64,000 bases of DNA from Paenibacillus cymbidii (GCF_004764705.1 NZ_SHLX01000005.1:1-64000); one strand, 5' to 3'; shown: positions 1-8,040, counted from the first letter of the stretch. Program-made: numbers and translations. The notes: generated by a model from the sequence alone, not told the origin.

Positions 1-375
1 AATTTGTTCCGGTACACCAAGGGACTTTGGAACGGACTCTTTCCCTGTTACGATCATTATTACCTTCCCCGAACCAATAACGAGTTGGAGCAATTTTTTT
101 GACAGACGAAAGCCTGTCACCGCCGCATAACCGGACTTCGCAACTGGAATCGCTACATCATTCGCAACGGAGAAATGATCGTGTTAGTGCACGATGCGCT
201 TCGTCAAGAGCATGTGACCGCCCGCCTTCGTTCGGTCAGTTATGAAACCTACAAAGCGCGGAAAGCACAATGGGACGAGCGTCTGTCCGAAGGGATTCAG
301 CGGAAACGCTTTAATCGTGATCCCGCGGCGTACCTAAGCGATCTGGAACAACAGCGGGCCGGTTTATCCTGTTAG
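1..375 (+). pseudogene. Transposase C-terminal remnant with in-frame stop
   Basis: Frame 1 reads open from the window edge as transposase-like sequence (LPRTNNELEQFF, then QTKACHRRITGLRNWNRY) and ends at the TAG at 373-375. It is interrupted by TGA at 100-102, exactly where related transposases would carry an arginine (one-base change from CGA). A shorter open piece starts at ATG 175 (66 aa), but that is only the tail of the same frame. The NNELE(Q/R)FF...HRRITG pattern is typical of the C-terminal part of insertion-sequence transposases; I cannot assign the IS family. The 5' end lies outside the window. The element is probably dead. It borders the first hairpin-repeat cluster. Confidence 0.6.
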
Positions 376-455
376 TCGATTGTGCTTTTGACCTCTGACA
401 TCTAATAGTTTGATGGAAATAGCGGTGGCATTAACAGACCCGCATTATCTTAAAA

Positions 456-646
456 AATAGGCCTTAAAAAATGGCCTATTGGCTTCATTTCGCCAGTCCC
501 ATAGGAAATAGCCAGCGAAAACACAGGTTATTTTCGCCAAATGGCCCCAAAACGGGCAATTGCACACGAATAACCAGTGAAATCACTGGCTATTTCGTGA
601 CGACTGCCCATTTTTGGCGGAATAGGCCATAAAAGATGGCCTATTT
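456..646. repeat. Dispersed hairpin repeat, cluster A (four hairpins)
   Basis: This fills most of the 358-bp gap between the transposase remnant and spoIIIAH. Four inverted repeats follow one another: 456-480 (AATAGGCC / GGCCTATT), 506-535 (AAATAGCCAGCG / CACAGGTTATTT), 567-597 (CGAATAACCAGTG / CACTGGCTATTTCG) and 621-646 (AATAGGCCAT / ATGGCCTATT). Related clusters occur at four other intergenic places in this window. The third hairpin sits inside a longer imperfect palindrome (549-614) that recurs almost unchanged at 38552-38618. No coding potential is evident. Confidence 0.85.
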
Positions 647-682
647 CATAACTCTTTACTCGAGCTCCGATACTCGTTCATC

Positions 683-711
683 AAAAACACCCCGCCGGAT
701 ATCGGCGGGGC
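683..711 (-). terminator. Rho-independent terminator of the spoIIIA operon
   Basis: Read on the minus strand, a GC-rich stem (GCCCCGCCG / CGGCGGGG) with a short loop is followed by a T-rich run (GTGTTTTTGA). It lies 23 bp after the spoIIIAH stop codon and is the expected end of the operon. Confidence 0.8.
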
Positions 712-733
712 TGATTTCAGCGCGGGCGCCGGC

Positions 734-1570
734 TTACGGGCGCATCAACTGAACGGTGAACTTGTCGGCGCCGACGTTCATTTCCTTGGCGGCCATGTCG
801 ACGATGGCAACTGCCTGGCTCTTGTCGAGCTTGTCGTTCTGCACGACGATTTTCCATTTGCCCGAATCCTGCAGCACGACGGCATTATGATAGTCTTTGG
901 CCAGCTTCTCTTCCACACTGTTGATTTGCTCTTCGCGCTGCTGAATCATGAACAGGTCGTCGTTCGCTTTGGTCGCCGCATCGGTCGTTTGTTTCATATC
1001 GGTAATGATGCCCATCAGCCGCTCGGTTTCCTTGCTGAAATCTTCGTTGCGCTGCAGCAGCATGGCCGTAAAATAATCGGCGCCGGACTGGCCTTGCGCG
1101 CTAAGCTGCTTGAGCACTTCCGCATCCGTTTTTTTGCTGTCGCCGGCTTGCGCGGACGTCGCTTTGGCATCCGTGCCGGAGGAAGCTTTCGAATCGGTGG
1201 CCGACTTCGTATCGGTCGTTGCCGCCGAAGACGGCTTCGGGCTGGCGGCCGGCGACTTGGTCGGCGAAGGCGAGGCAACCCCCGGCTTTGCGCTTGGCGA
1301 GGCGGTCGGCTTGGCGTCCGTCGCCTTGGTGTCCTGACCCGTTCCTTGCGTAACGGCTTTGCCGTTGTCGACCTTGCCGGCGTCTTTGGCCGTGCTGCCC
1401 GTTGCCGGAGGCGCGATTTCCTGCGAATCGACTTTGATTTCTTCCGTACCGGTGCCGTCGTCCGCCACTTTCAGCTTGCCGGAATCTTCCGTGAACAAAT
1501 AATACGCGGACAGCACAACCATCAGGCTAAGCATCGACACGAGCCAAATCGTTTGGCGTTTGGTGTTCAT
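734..1570 (-). CDS. spoIIIAH: Stage III sporulation protein AH
   Basis: Forespore-mother cell channel component. In Bacillus subtilis SpoIIIAH sits in the mother-cell membrane and binds SpoIIQ from the forespore across the intermembrane space. The protein (278 aa) has one N-terminal membrane helix (about residues 8-26, IWLVSMLSLMVVLSAYYLF). A long low-complexity linker rich in T, K, S, P and A follows (about 45-150), then the conserved C-terminal EscJ/PrgK-like ring domain (DYFTAMLLQRNEDFSKE to the end). The linker makes it about 60 residues longer than the B. subtilis protein. It is the last gene of the spoIIIA operon, 60 bp after spoIIIAG, and is followed by a terminator. Confidence 0.93.
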   Translation of the reverse strand: MNTKRQTIWLVSMLSLMVVLSAYYLFTEDSGKLKVADDGTGTEEIKVDSQEIAPPATGSTAKDAGKVDNGKAVTQGTGQDTKATDAKPTASPSAKPGVASPSPTKSPAASPKPSSAATTDTKSATDSKASSGTDAKATSAQAGDSKKTDAEVLKQLSAQGQSGADYFTAMLLQRNEDFSKETERLMGIITDMKQTTDAATKANDDLFMIQQREEQINSVEEKLAKDYHNAVVLQDSGKWKIVVQNDKLDKSQAVAIVDMAAKEMNVGADKFTVQLMRP

Positions 1571-1630
1571 GAGTGGTTTCCTCCCATTGGGTTATCGTTT
1601 CGTTGGTTTCGTTTGATTTCGCTTCCTTCG

Positions 1631-2269
1631 CTACTGCTTGCGCGGAATGATCGAGATGCGATGCGCCGGCACGTCGAGGCCGCGCTCCACCGCCTCCGTC
1701 ACCAGCTTCTTCACGGTCAAATCTTCGGTGCCGCCTGCAACGACAACGACCCCCCTGATTTTTGGCTTGATCGTTTTCACCACGATCGGCTGCGAATTGC
1801 CGGAAACCTGGTACATCGCCACTTCCCCGCTGCGGGTCACTTCCGAGATGATGCGGGTCGCTCCCTGGTTGTCCTTTTCGTTCGTGTTCATCTGCGTTTC
1901 CTTCTCGTTGTTCTGCACGATCGTCTCCTCGGTGGAATCGATCGTCACCAGCACATCCACTTCGCCGACACCGACGATTTTGCGCAAAATATCGCGCAGC
2001 TGCGCTTCATAAGCCGCTTCGTAATCGCGGAACGGCGACTCTTTGCCGTTCTGCGTTCCGCCGAGCGTCTCCTGCGACTGCTGCTGCCCGGCGGGGGAAC
2101 CGCGGCCGGAGCCGATCGAGTCGATGTCCTTCACTTCGATGTACGACTTCAGGATCATCAGCGCCACGCCGACAAGTCCGATCACGATCAGCCAGCGGAA
2201 CGTGTTCACCCGCTTCTTCCCGCCGGGTCCGCCGCTCAGCCACTCCTCCAGCTTCTTCCAAGAACTCAC
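1631..2269 (-). CDS. spoIIIAG: Stage III sporulation protein AG
   Basis: SpoIIIAG forms a large ring in the intermembrane space of the SpoIIIA-SpoIIQ feeding channel. The 212-aa product has a single membrane helix near the N terminus (WLIVIGLVGVALMIL, about residues 26-41), then a Gly/Gln-rich stretch and a ring-building domain containing DVLVTIDSTEETIVQ, VRGVVVVAGG-type and VTEAVERGLDVPAHRISI segments. The start overlaps the spoIIIAF stop by 4 bp (ATGA), indicating translational coupling. Length and order match the family. Confidence 0.94.
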   Translation of the reverse strand: MSSWKKLEEWLSGGPGGKKRVNTFRWLIVIGLVGVALMILKSYIEVKDIDSIGSGRGSPAGQQQSQETLGGTQNGKESPFRDYEAAYEAQLRDILRKIVGVGEVDVLVTIDSTEETIVQNNEKETQMNTNEKDNQGATRIISEVTRSGEVAMYQVSGNSQPIVVKTIKPKIRGVVVVAGGTEDLTVKKLVTEAVERGLDVPAHRISIIPRKQ

Positions 2270-2958
2270 GGCTTCCCCTCCGCTTCATACGAGATGCTGA
2301 CGCGCTCCGCCTTGACGCTCCACGCTTTGGCAATCGCCGTCCTCAGCCGCTGCGCTTCCGCTTTATCCTCCGCATTCGTCGCTTCCTGTGCAGTTGCCGG
2401 CACGGCAGCGCGCCCCGGGCGAATGTCGACGACGACCGGCTTGACCGGCTTCATGACGCCGGCGCCGGTCGGTTCCGGCGATGTTGTCGCGGAAGCCGCT
2501 CCAGCAGGCGGCATCGTCACGGCGATCGTATCGATCGCCAGCTTGCCACCTTTGTCGACGCTCGTCTTGACGGTCACGCCCGCCGGTTGGCCGAAGCCGT
2601 CCTGCTCCATCCGCTCCGCAATGGACGAGGCGAGCCGCGTTTCGACGATGCGCTGCGCTTGCTGCCGCTGTCCGGCCTGGAGCGTCTCCGCTTCCTTCAT
2701 GATGTCGTCCAGCGGTTTGAGCGCCAGCTGTCCGCCGGTATCGTCCTGCAGCATGTCGACGGCGGCGGTAAGCTTGCCGACGCTCCATTCGCTGCGCAGC
2801 AGCTGCAGCACCGGCGACAGCAGCGCCAGCAGCAGGAACAGGCCGATCACCGCTTTGGCGTACCGCTGCATCGCCTGCGACGGCAGCAGCAGGTCGACGA
2901 ATCCCGCGATCAGCACAATCGCGATCAGTTGCTTCAGCCAGTCGTTCAGCCAAGCCAT
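2266..2958 (-). CDS. spoIIIAF: Stage III sporulation protein AF
   Basis: Membrane protein of the spoIIIA secretion-like complex. The 230-aa product begins with two hydrophobic helices (about 9-25 and 35-55, LIAIVLIAGFVDLLLP and VIGLFLLLALLSPVLQLL). A soluble C-terminal ring-building-like domain follows, joined by an alanine/proline-rich region at about 160-190. It lies 21 bp after spoIIIAE and overlaps spoIIIAG by 4 bp. The family call rests on the paired N-terminal helices, the length and the position in a complete spoIIIA operon. Confidence 0.92.
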   Translation of the reverse strand: MAWLNDWLKQLIAIVLIAGFVDLLLPSQAMQRYAKAVIGLFLLLALLSPVLQLLRSEWSVGKLTAAVDMLQDDTGGQLALKPLDDIMKEAETLQAGQRQQAQRIVETRLASSIAERMEQDGFGQPAGVTVKTSVDKGGKLAIDTIAVTMPPAGAASATTSPEPTGAGVMKPVKPVVVDIRPGRAAVPATAQEATNAEDKAEAQRLRTAIAKAWSVKAERVSISYEAEGKP

Positions 2959-2979
2959 CCGTACCCCTCCCTGCCGCTG

Positions 2980-4203
2980 TCACCGCATCATGACCGAAAC
3001 GTTGCCCGCCGCAATGACGATGGAAATCGCCAGGAAAAACATGAGCGCCACAGCCGCAAGCGCGGCGAACACGTACAGCATGCTTTTGCCGACCGTTTGC
3101 AGGCAGCCGACGATCGGACTGTCGCCAAGCGGCTGCATGACCGCGGCGGCGAAGTTGTAGATGAGCGCCAGCGTCAAAATTTTGATCGCGGGGAAGGCAC
3201 ACAGCAGAATCAGAATGATGACGCCGGTCAAGCCGATCGCATTCTTCACCAGCAGCGAAGCGCTGATTACCGTATCGGTCGCATCGGCGAACATCGTGCC
3301 GACGACCGGGACGAAATTGCCGGCGATATATTTCGCCGTGCGGATCGCCACGCCGTCCGTCACGGCGCCGGTCGCGCCGCGTACGGTGATGACGCCGAGA
3401 AACAGCGTCACGAGCACGCCGAGCAGCAAGGCGCCGACCGACCGGAGCAGCGAAGCGAGTTGTGTCACTTTGTACCGTTCCGACAAGGCGCTGACGATAT
3501 GCAGCACGGCGGAGAAGAAGAACAGCGGGAACACGATCGTATACACCGCCGTTCCGACCGCATGTATCATAAACACGATCAGCGGGTGCAGCACCGCAGC
3601 CGACGTGACGTTTCCGGTCGAAGCCAGCATCGTCAGCATGAGGGGCACGACCGCCACCATAAAATGGATCATGCTTTCGATCGCCGACTTGGCATAGTCG
3701 ATCGCCACATGGAAGCTGTTGATCGCAATGACGATGATGACCATGAGCGAAATCGTGTGGGCGATTTTGGCTACCGCTTTTTTCTCGAAGGCGCTTTGCA
3801 TCGTTTCCAGCATCATGCCGAATACGGTGAGCACCACGATCGACGTCAGCAGCTTGCCGTTCACCAGCAATTCGTGAAACAAGTAGCGCAATAACCCTTT
3901 CAGGAAGGCGGACAAGCTCCAGCCTTCGCCTCCCGGCAGCAGCATGTCCATGAAACCGGGCGGCGACGTGCCGGGAAAGTAGCCGCCGTATTGCCGCATG
4001 AGATCGTTCCAGTACCGTTCCACCGGATCGACAGGGAGCTGGCCGAGCTGCTCCTTCATCGTCATGTCGCTTACATTCGTCGATCCGGCCGGCTGTTCCG
4101 CCTGCGTCGGCGCGGCGGCGGCGCTTCCGCCGGCGAGCAGCAGCGCAAGAGCGGCAGCCAGCGGGAGGAGCAGGCGGCAGACAAGGGCGCCCATCCGGTT
4201 CAT
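2980..4203 (-). CDS. spoIIIAE: Stage III sporulation protein AE
   Basis: Polytopic membrane protein of the SpoIIIA complex, needed for late forespore gene expression. The 407-aa protein starts with a signal-peptide-like segment (LLLPLAAALALLLAGGSAAAA, residues about 10-30). About eight hydrophobic segments follow, with GGYFPGTSPPGF and TVRGATGAVTDGVAIRTAK conserved between them. The start is chosen at ATG 4203 because AAGGAGGG lies just upstream. It is 24 bp downstream of spoIIIAD and 21 bp before spoIIIAF. Confidence 0.95.
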   Translation of the reverse strand: MNRMGALVCRLLLPLAAALALLLAGGSAAAAPTQAEQPAGSTNVSDMTMKEQLGQLPVDPVERYWNDLMRQYGGYFPGTSPPGFMDMLLPGGEGWSLSAFLKGLLRYLFHELLVNGKLLTSIVVLTVFGMMLETMQSAFEKKAVAKIAHTISLMVIIVIAINSFHVAIDYAKSAIESMIHFMVAVVPLMLTMLASTGNVTSAAVLHPLIVFMIHAVGTAVYTIVFPLFFFSAVLHIVSALSERYKVTQLASLLRSVGALLLGVLVTLFLGVITVRGATGAVTDGVAIRTAKYIAGNFVPVVGTMFADATDTVISASLLVKNAIGLTGVIILILLCAFPAIKILTLALIYNFAAAVMQPLGDSPIVGCLQTVGKSMLYVFAALAAVALMFFLAISIVIAAGNVSVMMR

Positions 4204-4227
4204 GCCTTCTCCCTCCTTGCCTGTCCG

Positions 4228-4617
4228 TCATGCCGGCATCAGATTGATCACGGTTTCGACGACAACCTTGATAATCGGAATCGCCATGACCATAATCAAA
4301 ATTTTGCCGGCGAGCTCGATTTTGCCGGCGATGGCGTCTTGTCCGGCGTCGCGGACGATCTGCGCGCCGAATTCGGCGATGTAGGCGATGCCGATAATTT
4401 TCAGCACCGTCTTGAGGAAGACGGGATCGACCTTCGCATGAATCGCCAAGTCTTCCAGCACCTCCAGTACGGAAGCCATCTTGCCGAGCAGGAACAGGAA
4501 GATGACGATGCCGGTAAATGCCGCCAGCAGAAAAGCGAACACCGGCTTCTGTTCCTTGACGATCAGCGCCAGAACGGCGGCCAGCAGGCCGAGTCCGACC
4601 ACTTGTATGATTTCCAT
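4228..4617 (-). CDS. spoIIIAD: Stage III sporulation protein AD
   Basis: A 129-aa integral membrane protein of the SpoIIIA complex with about four hydrophobic helices: IIQVVGLGLLAAVLALIV, VFAFLLAAFTGIVIFLFLL, TVLKIIGIAYIAEFGAQI and ILIMVMAIPIIKVVVETVI. The segment GIAYIAEFGAQIVRDAGQ is a strong family marker, and the length equals that of B. subtilis SpoIIIAD within a few residues. The gene lies 54 bp after spoIIIAC and 24 bp before spoIIIAE in the same operon. Confidence 0.95.
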   Translation of the reverse strand: MEIIQVVGLGLLAAVLALIVKEQKPVFAFLLAAFTGIVIFLFLLGKMASVLEVLEDLAIHAKVDPVFLKTVLKIIGIAYIAEFGAQIVRDAGQDAIAGKIELAGKILIMVMAIPIIKVVVETVINLMPA

Positions 4618-4671
4618 CGCATCACCCGCGCGTCGGCGCGCGCTCCCCGCGTGGCGCCGAGTCGACTTGCT

Positions 4672-4884
4672 TCATTGAAACAGAAAAATCGTTTTGATTT
4701 CCTTGAACAAATTGCTGAGCATATTCACGACCATGAACAGCACGACAACGAAGCCGATTACGGTGACCCAATGCGCCATATCCTCTTTTCCCATCTGCTT
4801 GAGCACGCTATGAATCATCGCAATGATGATGCCGATCCCCGCAATTTGAAAAATCGCATTTACATCCACGTTCATTTGCGGCAC
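4672..4884 (-). CDS. spoIIIAC: Stage III sporulation protein AC
   Basis: A 70-aa protein with two transmembrane helices, resembling SpoIIIAC from the forespore channel complex. The N-terminal helix contains IFQIAGIGIIIAMIHSVL and the second VTVIGFVVVLFMVVNML. The MGKEDMAHWVTVIGF turn between them is well conserved in the family. It sits 24 bp after spoIIIAB and before spoIIIAD. The size is typical. Confidence 0.94.
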   Translation of the reverse strand: MPQMNVDVNAIFQIAGIGIIIAMIHSVLKQMGKEDMAHWVTVIGFVVVLFMVVNMLSNLFKEIKTIFLFQ

Positions 4885-4908
4885 CCCATTACTTGCGTGT
4901 TCGCTACC

Positions 4909-5427
4909 TCAGTACATCAAGAGCACGAGCAGCGCACCGCCTAGCACGCCGAGGTTTCTCCACATGCCGGCATACCGCTTGCGCTCGTCCCACGCCGTCA
5001 ACTCCTCCGCCTGCAGATGCTGCACCGCCAGCCGCAGATGTTTGATCTGGTCGTCGCGGTCGGTGGCGCCGAGCGTGGCGCCGAGCCGTTCGATCACTTC
5101 GCGCTCGCCGGCCTTCAGCGACGTATGCGCCCAGCGCTCGCCGATCGCTTGCCGCCACAGCTCGGCCGTCGAGCGGCTGCTGCCCGCCTGGAGCAGCTCC
5201 GCCGCTCGGCGGAACAAGGCGGCAAGCGATTCCGGCAGCATCGCGGCGAGCGATAGCAGCGCTTCCGGCAGCGGCGTGAAGCCGTAGGCGATTTCCGTCT
5301 CGAGCCGCTGCAGCGCCAGCACGAGCCGGCGAATTTGCAGCGGGCGCCGGGCGTATTGCTGCGACTGGAACAGCCCGAGCAAGGTGCAGGCGAACAGCAC
5401 AAGAGCGGCGCCGATCAGCTTCGTCAC
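4909..5427 (-). CDS. spoIIIAB: Stage III sporulation protein AB (GTG start)
   Basis: SpoIIIAB is a membrane protein with distant similarity to type II secretion GspF. The 172-aa product has an N-terminal helix (TKLIGAALVLFACTLLGLFQ), the conserved QIRRLVLALQRLETEIAYG segment and a C-terminal hydrophobic anchor (NLGVLGGALLVLLMY). The frame is open much further upstream, but GTG 5427 is preferred. It follows GGAGGAGG, overlaps the spoIIIAA stop by 4 bp (GTGA) and gives the length typical of the family. Confidence 0.93.
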   Translation of the reverse strand: MTKLIGAALVLFACTLLGLFQSQQYARRPLQIRRLVLALQRLETEIAYGFTPLPEALLSLAAMLPESLAALFRRAAELLQAGSSRSTAELWRQAIGERWAHTSLKAGEREVIERLGATLGATDRDDQIKHLRLAVQHLQAEELTAWDERKRYAGMWRNLGVLGGALLVLLMY

Positions 5428-6425
5428 GGTGGCCTGCCTCCTCCCGCGCGAAACGCCGTCTGTCGGTCGACGCGCAAGCCGGCGCTGTCGAACACGGCGG
5501 CTTCGGCTGCCGTGCCGGACGCCTCCCGGCGCAGCAGCACGATGCGGCCGAACAACCGGCCGTCGAACAGCCTCCGCAGCGCCGGACGCCGGGAGACATC
5601 GTCCACGTCGCGGCCGTGCGCGCTGGCGATGATGCGAATGCCGGCATGGAGCGCCTCTTCGACCGCAAGCGCGTCTTCCTCCTTGCCGATCTCGTCGACG
5701 ACAAGCACATCGGGCGACATCGAACGAATGAGCATCATCATGCCTTCCGCTTTCGGACAACCGTCCAGCACATCCGTCCGCGGGCCGAGATCGAAGCGGG
5801 GCACGCCTTTGACGCAGGCGGCGATTTCCGAGCGCTCGTCGACGATGCCGACCTTGCGCCCGCCGAAGCGGTGCGGCGATGGCCAGGCACCTGCGCTGAC
5901 GAGCCGGGCGAGATCGCGGATCAGCGTCGTTTTGCCTTGCTGCGGCGGCGAAACGACGAGCGTATGGTGGACGGTGCCCGCCCGCTCGTCGATCAGAAAC
6001 GGCAGCACGTCCGACGCGCAGCCGATCACTTCCCGCGCGATGCGCAGCGAGAAACCGGCGACATCGCGCACCAGCTTCACTTTCCCGTGCTCGAGCACCG
6101 TGCGGCCGGCCAGTCCGACCCGATGGCCGCCGGCGACGGTAATGTAGCCGCGCTTCAGCTCTTCCTCGAACGAATAGACCGAATGATTCGTCAGCAAGTC
6201 GAGCAGTTTCGCGCATACGTCGCGCGTCGGCGCGTAGGCGGCGCCCGGATCGCCGGTGACGGCGCCGCGGCTCGTCGCAAACGCATAGGTGCGGCCGAAC
6301 ACCAGTTCAAGCGGCCGGCCTTCGCGCACTCTGATTTCTTCCAGTCCGCCGCGCACGGCTTGCGGCAAATCGGCGACGATGCGTGCCAGCGGCTGCGGCA
6401 GCAGCGGTTCCAGCGTGTCCAGCAT
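5424..6425 (-). CDS. spoIIIAA: Stage III sporulation protein AA (AAA ATPase)
   Basis: First gene of the spoIIIA operon. It encodes the mother-cell ATPase of the forespore feeding channel, a relative of secretion ATPases. The 333-aa product has a Walker A motif (SPPQQGKTTLIRD, about residues 145-158) and a Walker B region (DVLVVDEIGKEEDA). Between them lies GIVDERSEIAAC, and NHSVYSFEEELKRGYIT precedes the ATPase core. The start is placed at ATG 6425 behind GGAGG; an upstream TTG at 6440 lacks a suitable ribosome site. A sigma-E type promoter lies about 45-70 bp upstream. Confidence 0.95.
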   Translation of the reverse strand: MLDTLEPLLPQPLARIVADLPQAVRGGLEEIRVREGRPLELVFGRTYAFATSRGAVTGDPGAAYAPTRDVCAKLLDLLTNHSVYSFEEELKRGYITVAGGHRVGLAGRTVLEHGKVKLVRDVAGFSLRIAREVIGCASDVLPFLIDERAGTVHHTLVVSPPQQGKTTLIRDLARLVSAGAWPSPHRFGGRKVGIVDERSEIAACVKGVPRFDLGPRTDVLDGCPKAEGMMMLIRSMSPDVLVVDEIGKEEDALAVEEALHAGIRIIASAHGRDVDDVSRRPALRRLFDGRLFGRIVLLRREASGTAAEAAVFDSAGLRVDRQTAFRAGGGRPP

Positions 6426-6466
6426 GGCGGGCCTCCACAAGTGTCAAGTTGTCCGAATCTATCTCC

Positions 6467-6495
6467 ATGTGTATGCCCGTCCCGCAAAAATATGA
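6467..6495 (-). promoter_or_regulatory. Sigma-E promoter of the spoIIIA operon
   Basis: On the minus strand TCATATTT (6488-6495) and CATACACAT (6467-6475) are separated by about 12 bases. This matches the sigma-E consensus (KMATATT, about 13-15 bases, CATACA-T). It fits the known mother-cell expression of spoIIIA. Confidence 0.8.
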
Positions 6496-6512
6496 CTCTC
6501 TCAAGCCGCGTT

Positions 6513-6779
6513 TCACTTTTTCAAGATGCCGATAAAAATGCAGGAAACGCCGACCAGCACCCATAGCAGCTTGCCGAACGACAGTTTGTCCGCCATGCCG
6601 ATGAGGCCGATCGTCGTCGTCGTCAGCAGCACGAACGGGCCGATGAAAGCGAGTCCGGAATTGACGAGCAACGCCTTGTCTACTTGATTCAGGCGCAGCA
6701 TGATGAGCGCGGCCGCAATTTCGAGCGAGCCGGACACGAAGCGCAGCGTCGCCATGCTCATCACGAATTTGTTGAGCAT
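6513..6779 (-). CDS. yqhV: YqhV family small membrane protein (DUF2619)
   Basis: An 88-aa protein with three predicted membrane helices (FVSGSLEIAAALIMLRL, NSGLAFIGPFVLLTTTTIGLIG and LLWVLVGVSCIFIGIL). It matches the YqhV/DUF2619 family, whose gene lies directly upstream of spoIIIAA in Bacillus. The frame is open to 6974, but ATG 6779 follows GGAGGAACAGGG and gives the usual size. Function is unknown; co-location suggests a sporulation link. A GNRA-capped hairpin lies just upstream of the ribosome site. Confidence 0.85.
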   Translation of the reverse strand: MLNKFVMSMATLRFVSGSLEIAAALIMLRLNQVDKALLVNSGLAFIGPFVLLTTTTIGLIGMADKLSFGKLLWVLVGVSCIFIGILKK

Positions 6780-6802
6780 CCCTGTTCCTCCGATCTTAGG
6801 GT

Positions 6803-6832
6803 GTGTCTGGACACCCTCGCGGGTGCAGACAC
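6803..6832 (-). promoter_or_regulatory. GNRA-loop hairpin in the yqhV leader
   Basis: Arms GTGTCTG (6803-6809) and CAGACAC (6826-6832) enclose CACCC/GGGTG. Read in the yqhV direction the loop is GCGA, a GNRA tetraloop, with a two-base bulge on one side. No T-run follows, so it is not an ordinary terminator. It lies about 10 bases upstream of the yqhV Shine-Dalgarno sequence. The function is unknown. Confidence 0.5.
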
Positions 6833-6994
6833 GTCCTTGGAAGCTTTCGTTTCTCTTCATTTGTATGCGGGCTTGGCCCGATTTTAACCATACGCGTACA
6901 AAAATCTTCTCAAAGGAGAAAGCAGCGGCCCAAAATATCCATCCTTTCACTACTAAACGCTGCCGCTTCCCCAAACCACCCTTCGCTCCTGCCT

Positions 6995-7060
6995 TTCACT
7001 GGCTATTTCTGACGAGATGGGCGAAATCGGGCAAATAAGCCATGTTTCATTGGCTATTTG
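6995..7060. repeat. Dispersed hairpin repeat, cluster B (partial)
   Basis: A short member of the family inside the 371-bp gap between yqhV and comA. It has the right arm of one hairpin (TTCACTGGCTATTTC, 6995-7009), the spacer GACGAGATGGGCGAAATCGG and a complete final hairpin (AATAAGCCAT / ATTGGCTATTT, 7034-7059). The same order and spacer are seen at 25234-25292 and 46979-47042. Here the left half of the cluster is missing. Confidence 0.8.
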
Positions 7061-7150
7061 GTCCCCGCTCAGTTGATGGGCACAAGACCACCTTTCGCCG
7101 CATATGATGCCTAAGATTGGAAAATTACAATGGCAGCGAGGAGATTCCAT

Positions 7151-7996
7151 ATGAATGTGAAGTCCGAATGGCATCCCGATCTCCAGGATCCGAGCGGCTG
7201 CAGATCGGAAAAACCGCGAACGGTCGGCCGTACGATGGTGATTGACAAAGGTCTCGGCATCCATGCGTTCGAAGATTTGCTGCAAACCGCAGGCGAGCAT
7301 ATCGATATGATCAAAATCGGGTTCGGCACGCCGGTGCTGTATCCGTATCCGGTGTTGAAAACGAAGGTAGAACTGGCGAGGTCGCGCGGCATCTCCATCT
7401 TTCCCGGCGGCACCTTCCTCGAAGTGGCGGTCGCGCAGCGGCGCGTCGGCGATTTCTTCCGCACGGTGCAAAGCATCGGCTTCTCCGGCGTGGAAGTATC
7501 GGACGGCACGATCGAGCTCGGGCGCGACGAGCGCAGCGACTTGATCCGCACGGCACGGGAGGCGGAGCTGCTCGTCTACACCGAATACGGCAAAAAAGTG
7601 TTCGGTTCGGCGATCGAAACGAAGCAGCTTAGCTATACGGTCAGCATGGACCTCGATTGCGGCGCGGAATTGGTCACGATCGAGGGCCGGGAATCGGGAG
7701 TTGGCGTCGGCATTTACGACGCGTCCGGCAACTGCCGCGACGATCAGCTCGAGGCGGTGCTGGCGGCCGTGCCGCATCGCGGCTGTCTGCTGTGGGAAGC
7801 GCCGCTGAAGGAACAGCAGGTGCACCTCATTCGCCGCATCGGCGCCGGCGTCAATCTCGGCAACATTGCGCCGACCGACATCCTTGCGCTGGAGGCGCTG
7901 AGGCGAGGCTTGCGCTCGGATACTTTCGTGTTCGCGGACCGCGCCAGAACGGCGGATCAGGAGCAACAGGAGACGGCGTGGTGCTACGAAATTTGA
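7151..7996 (+). CDS. comA: Phosphosulfolactate synthase
   Basis: ComA (YitD in B. subtilis) adds sulfite to phosphoenolpyruvate, giving (R)-2-phospho-3-sulfolactate. In bacilli the branch yields 3-sulfolactate, a major spore solute; in methanogens it leads to coenzyme M. The 281-aa protein shows family segments GRTMVIDKGLG, DMIKIGFGT, PGGTFLEVA, GVEVSDGTIEL, IEGRESGVGVGIYD, WEAPLKEQQ and GVNLGNIAPTDILALEALR. ATG 7151 follows GAGGAG; an in-frame ATG at 7130 lacks a site. The start of comB lies 44 bp downstream, so the two are probably cotranscribed. Confidence 0.93.
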   Translation: MNVKSEWHPDLQDPSGCRSEKPRTVGRTMVIDKGLGIHAFEDLLQTAGEHIDMIKIGFGTPVLYPYPVLKTKVELARSRGISIFPGGTFLEVAVAQRRVGDFFRTVQSIGFSGVEVSDGTIELGRDERSDLIRTAREAELLVYTEYGKKVFGSAIETKQLSYTVSMDLDCGAELVTIEGRESGVGVGIYDASGNCRDDQLEAVLAAVPHRGCLLWEAPLKEQQVHLIRRIGAGVNLGNIAPTDILALEALRRGLRSDTFVFADRARTADQEQQETAWCYEI

Positions 7997-8040
7997 ACGA
8001 TGAACCGAACGGTACGGAAGATACGGATGGAGGAGTAACG

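Noticed and set aside
456..646. Hairpin clusters considered as a CRISPR array
   Set aside because: Units differ from each other, spacing is irregular, arms are palindromic, and there are no cas genes; a dispersed hairpin repeat fits better.
887..3160. Long plus-strand open frames over spoIIIAF-AH (and similar ones at 2587-3894, 9130-11277 and 11296-13830)
   Set aside because: They run opposite to well-supported genes, are rich in Arg/His in the way of shadow frames of high-GC DNA, and lack ribosome sites or recognisable domains.
2363..4231. Minus-strand 622-codon frame overlapping spoIIIAE/AF
   Set aside because: Same strand but another frame inside conserved sporulation genes; Arg/Ala/Gly-rich composition without any motif.
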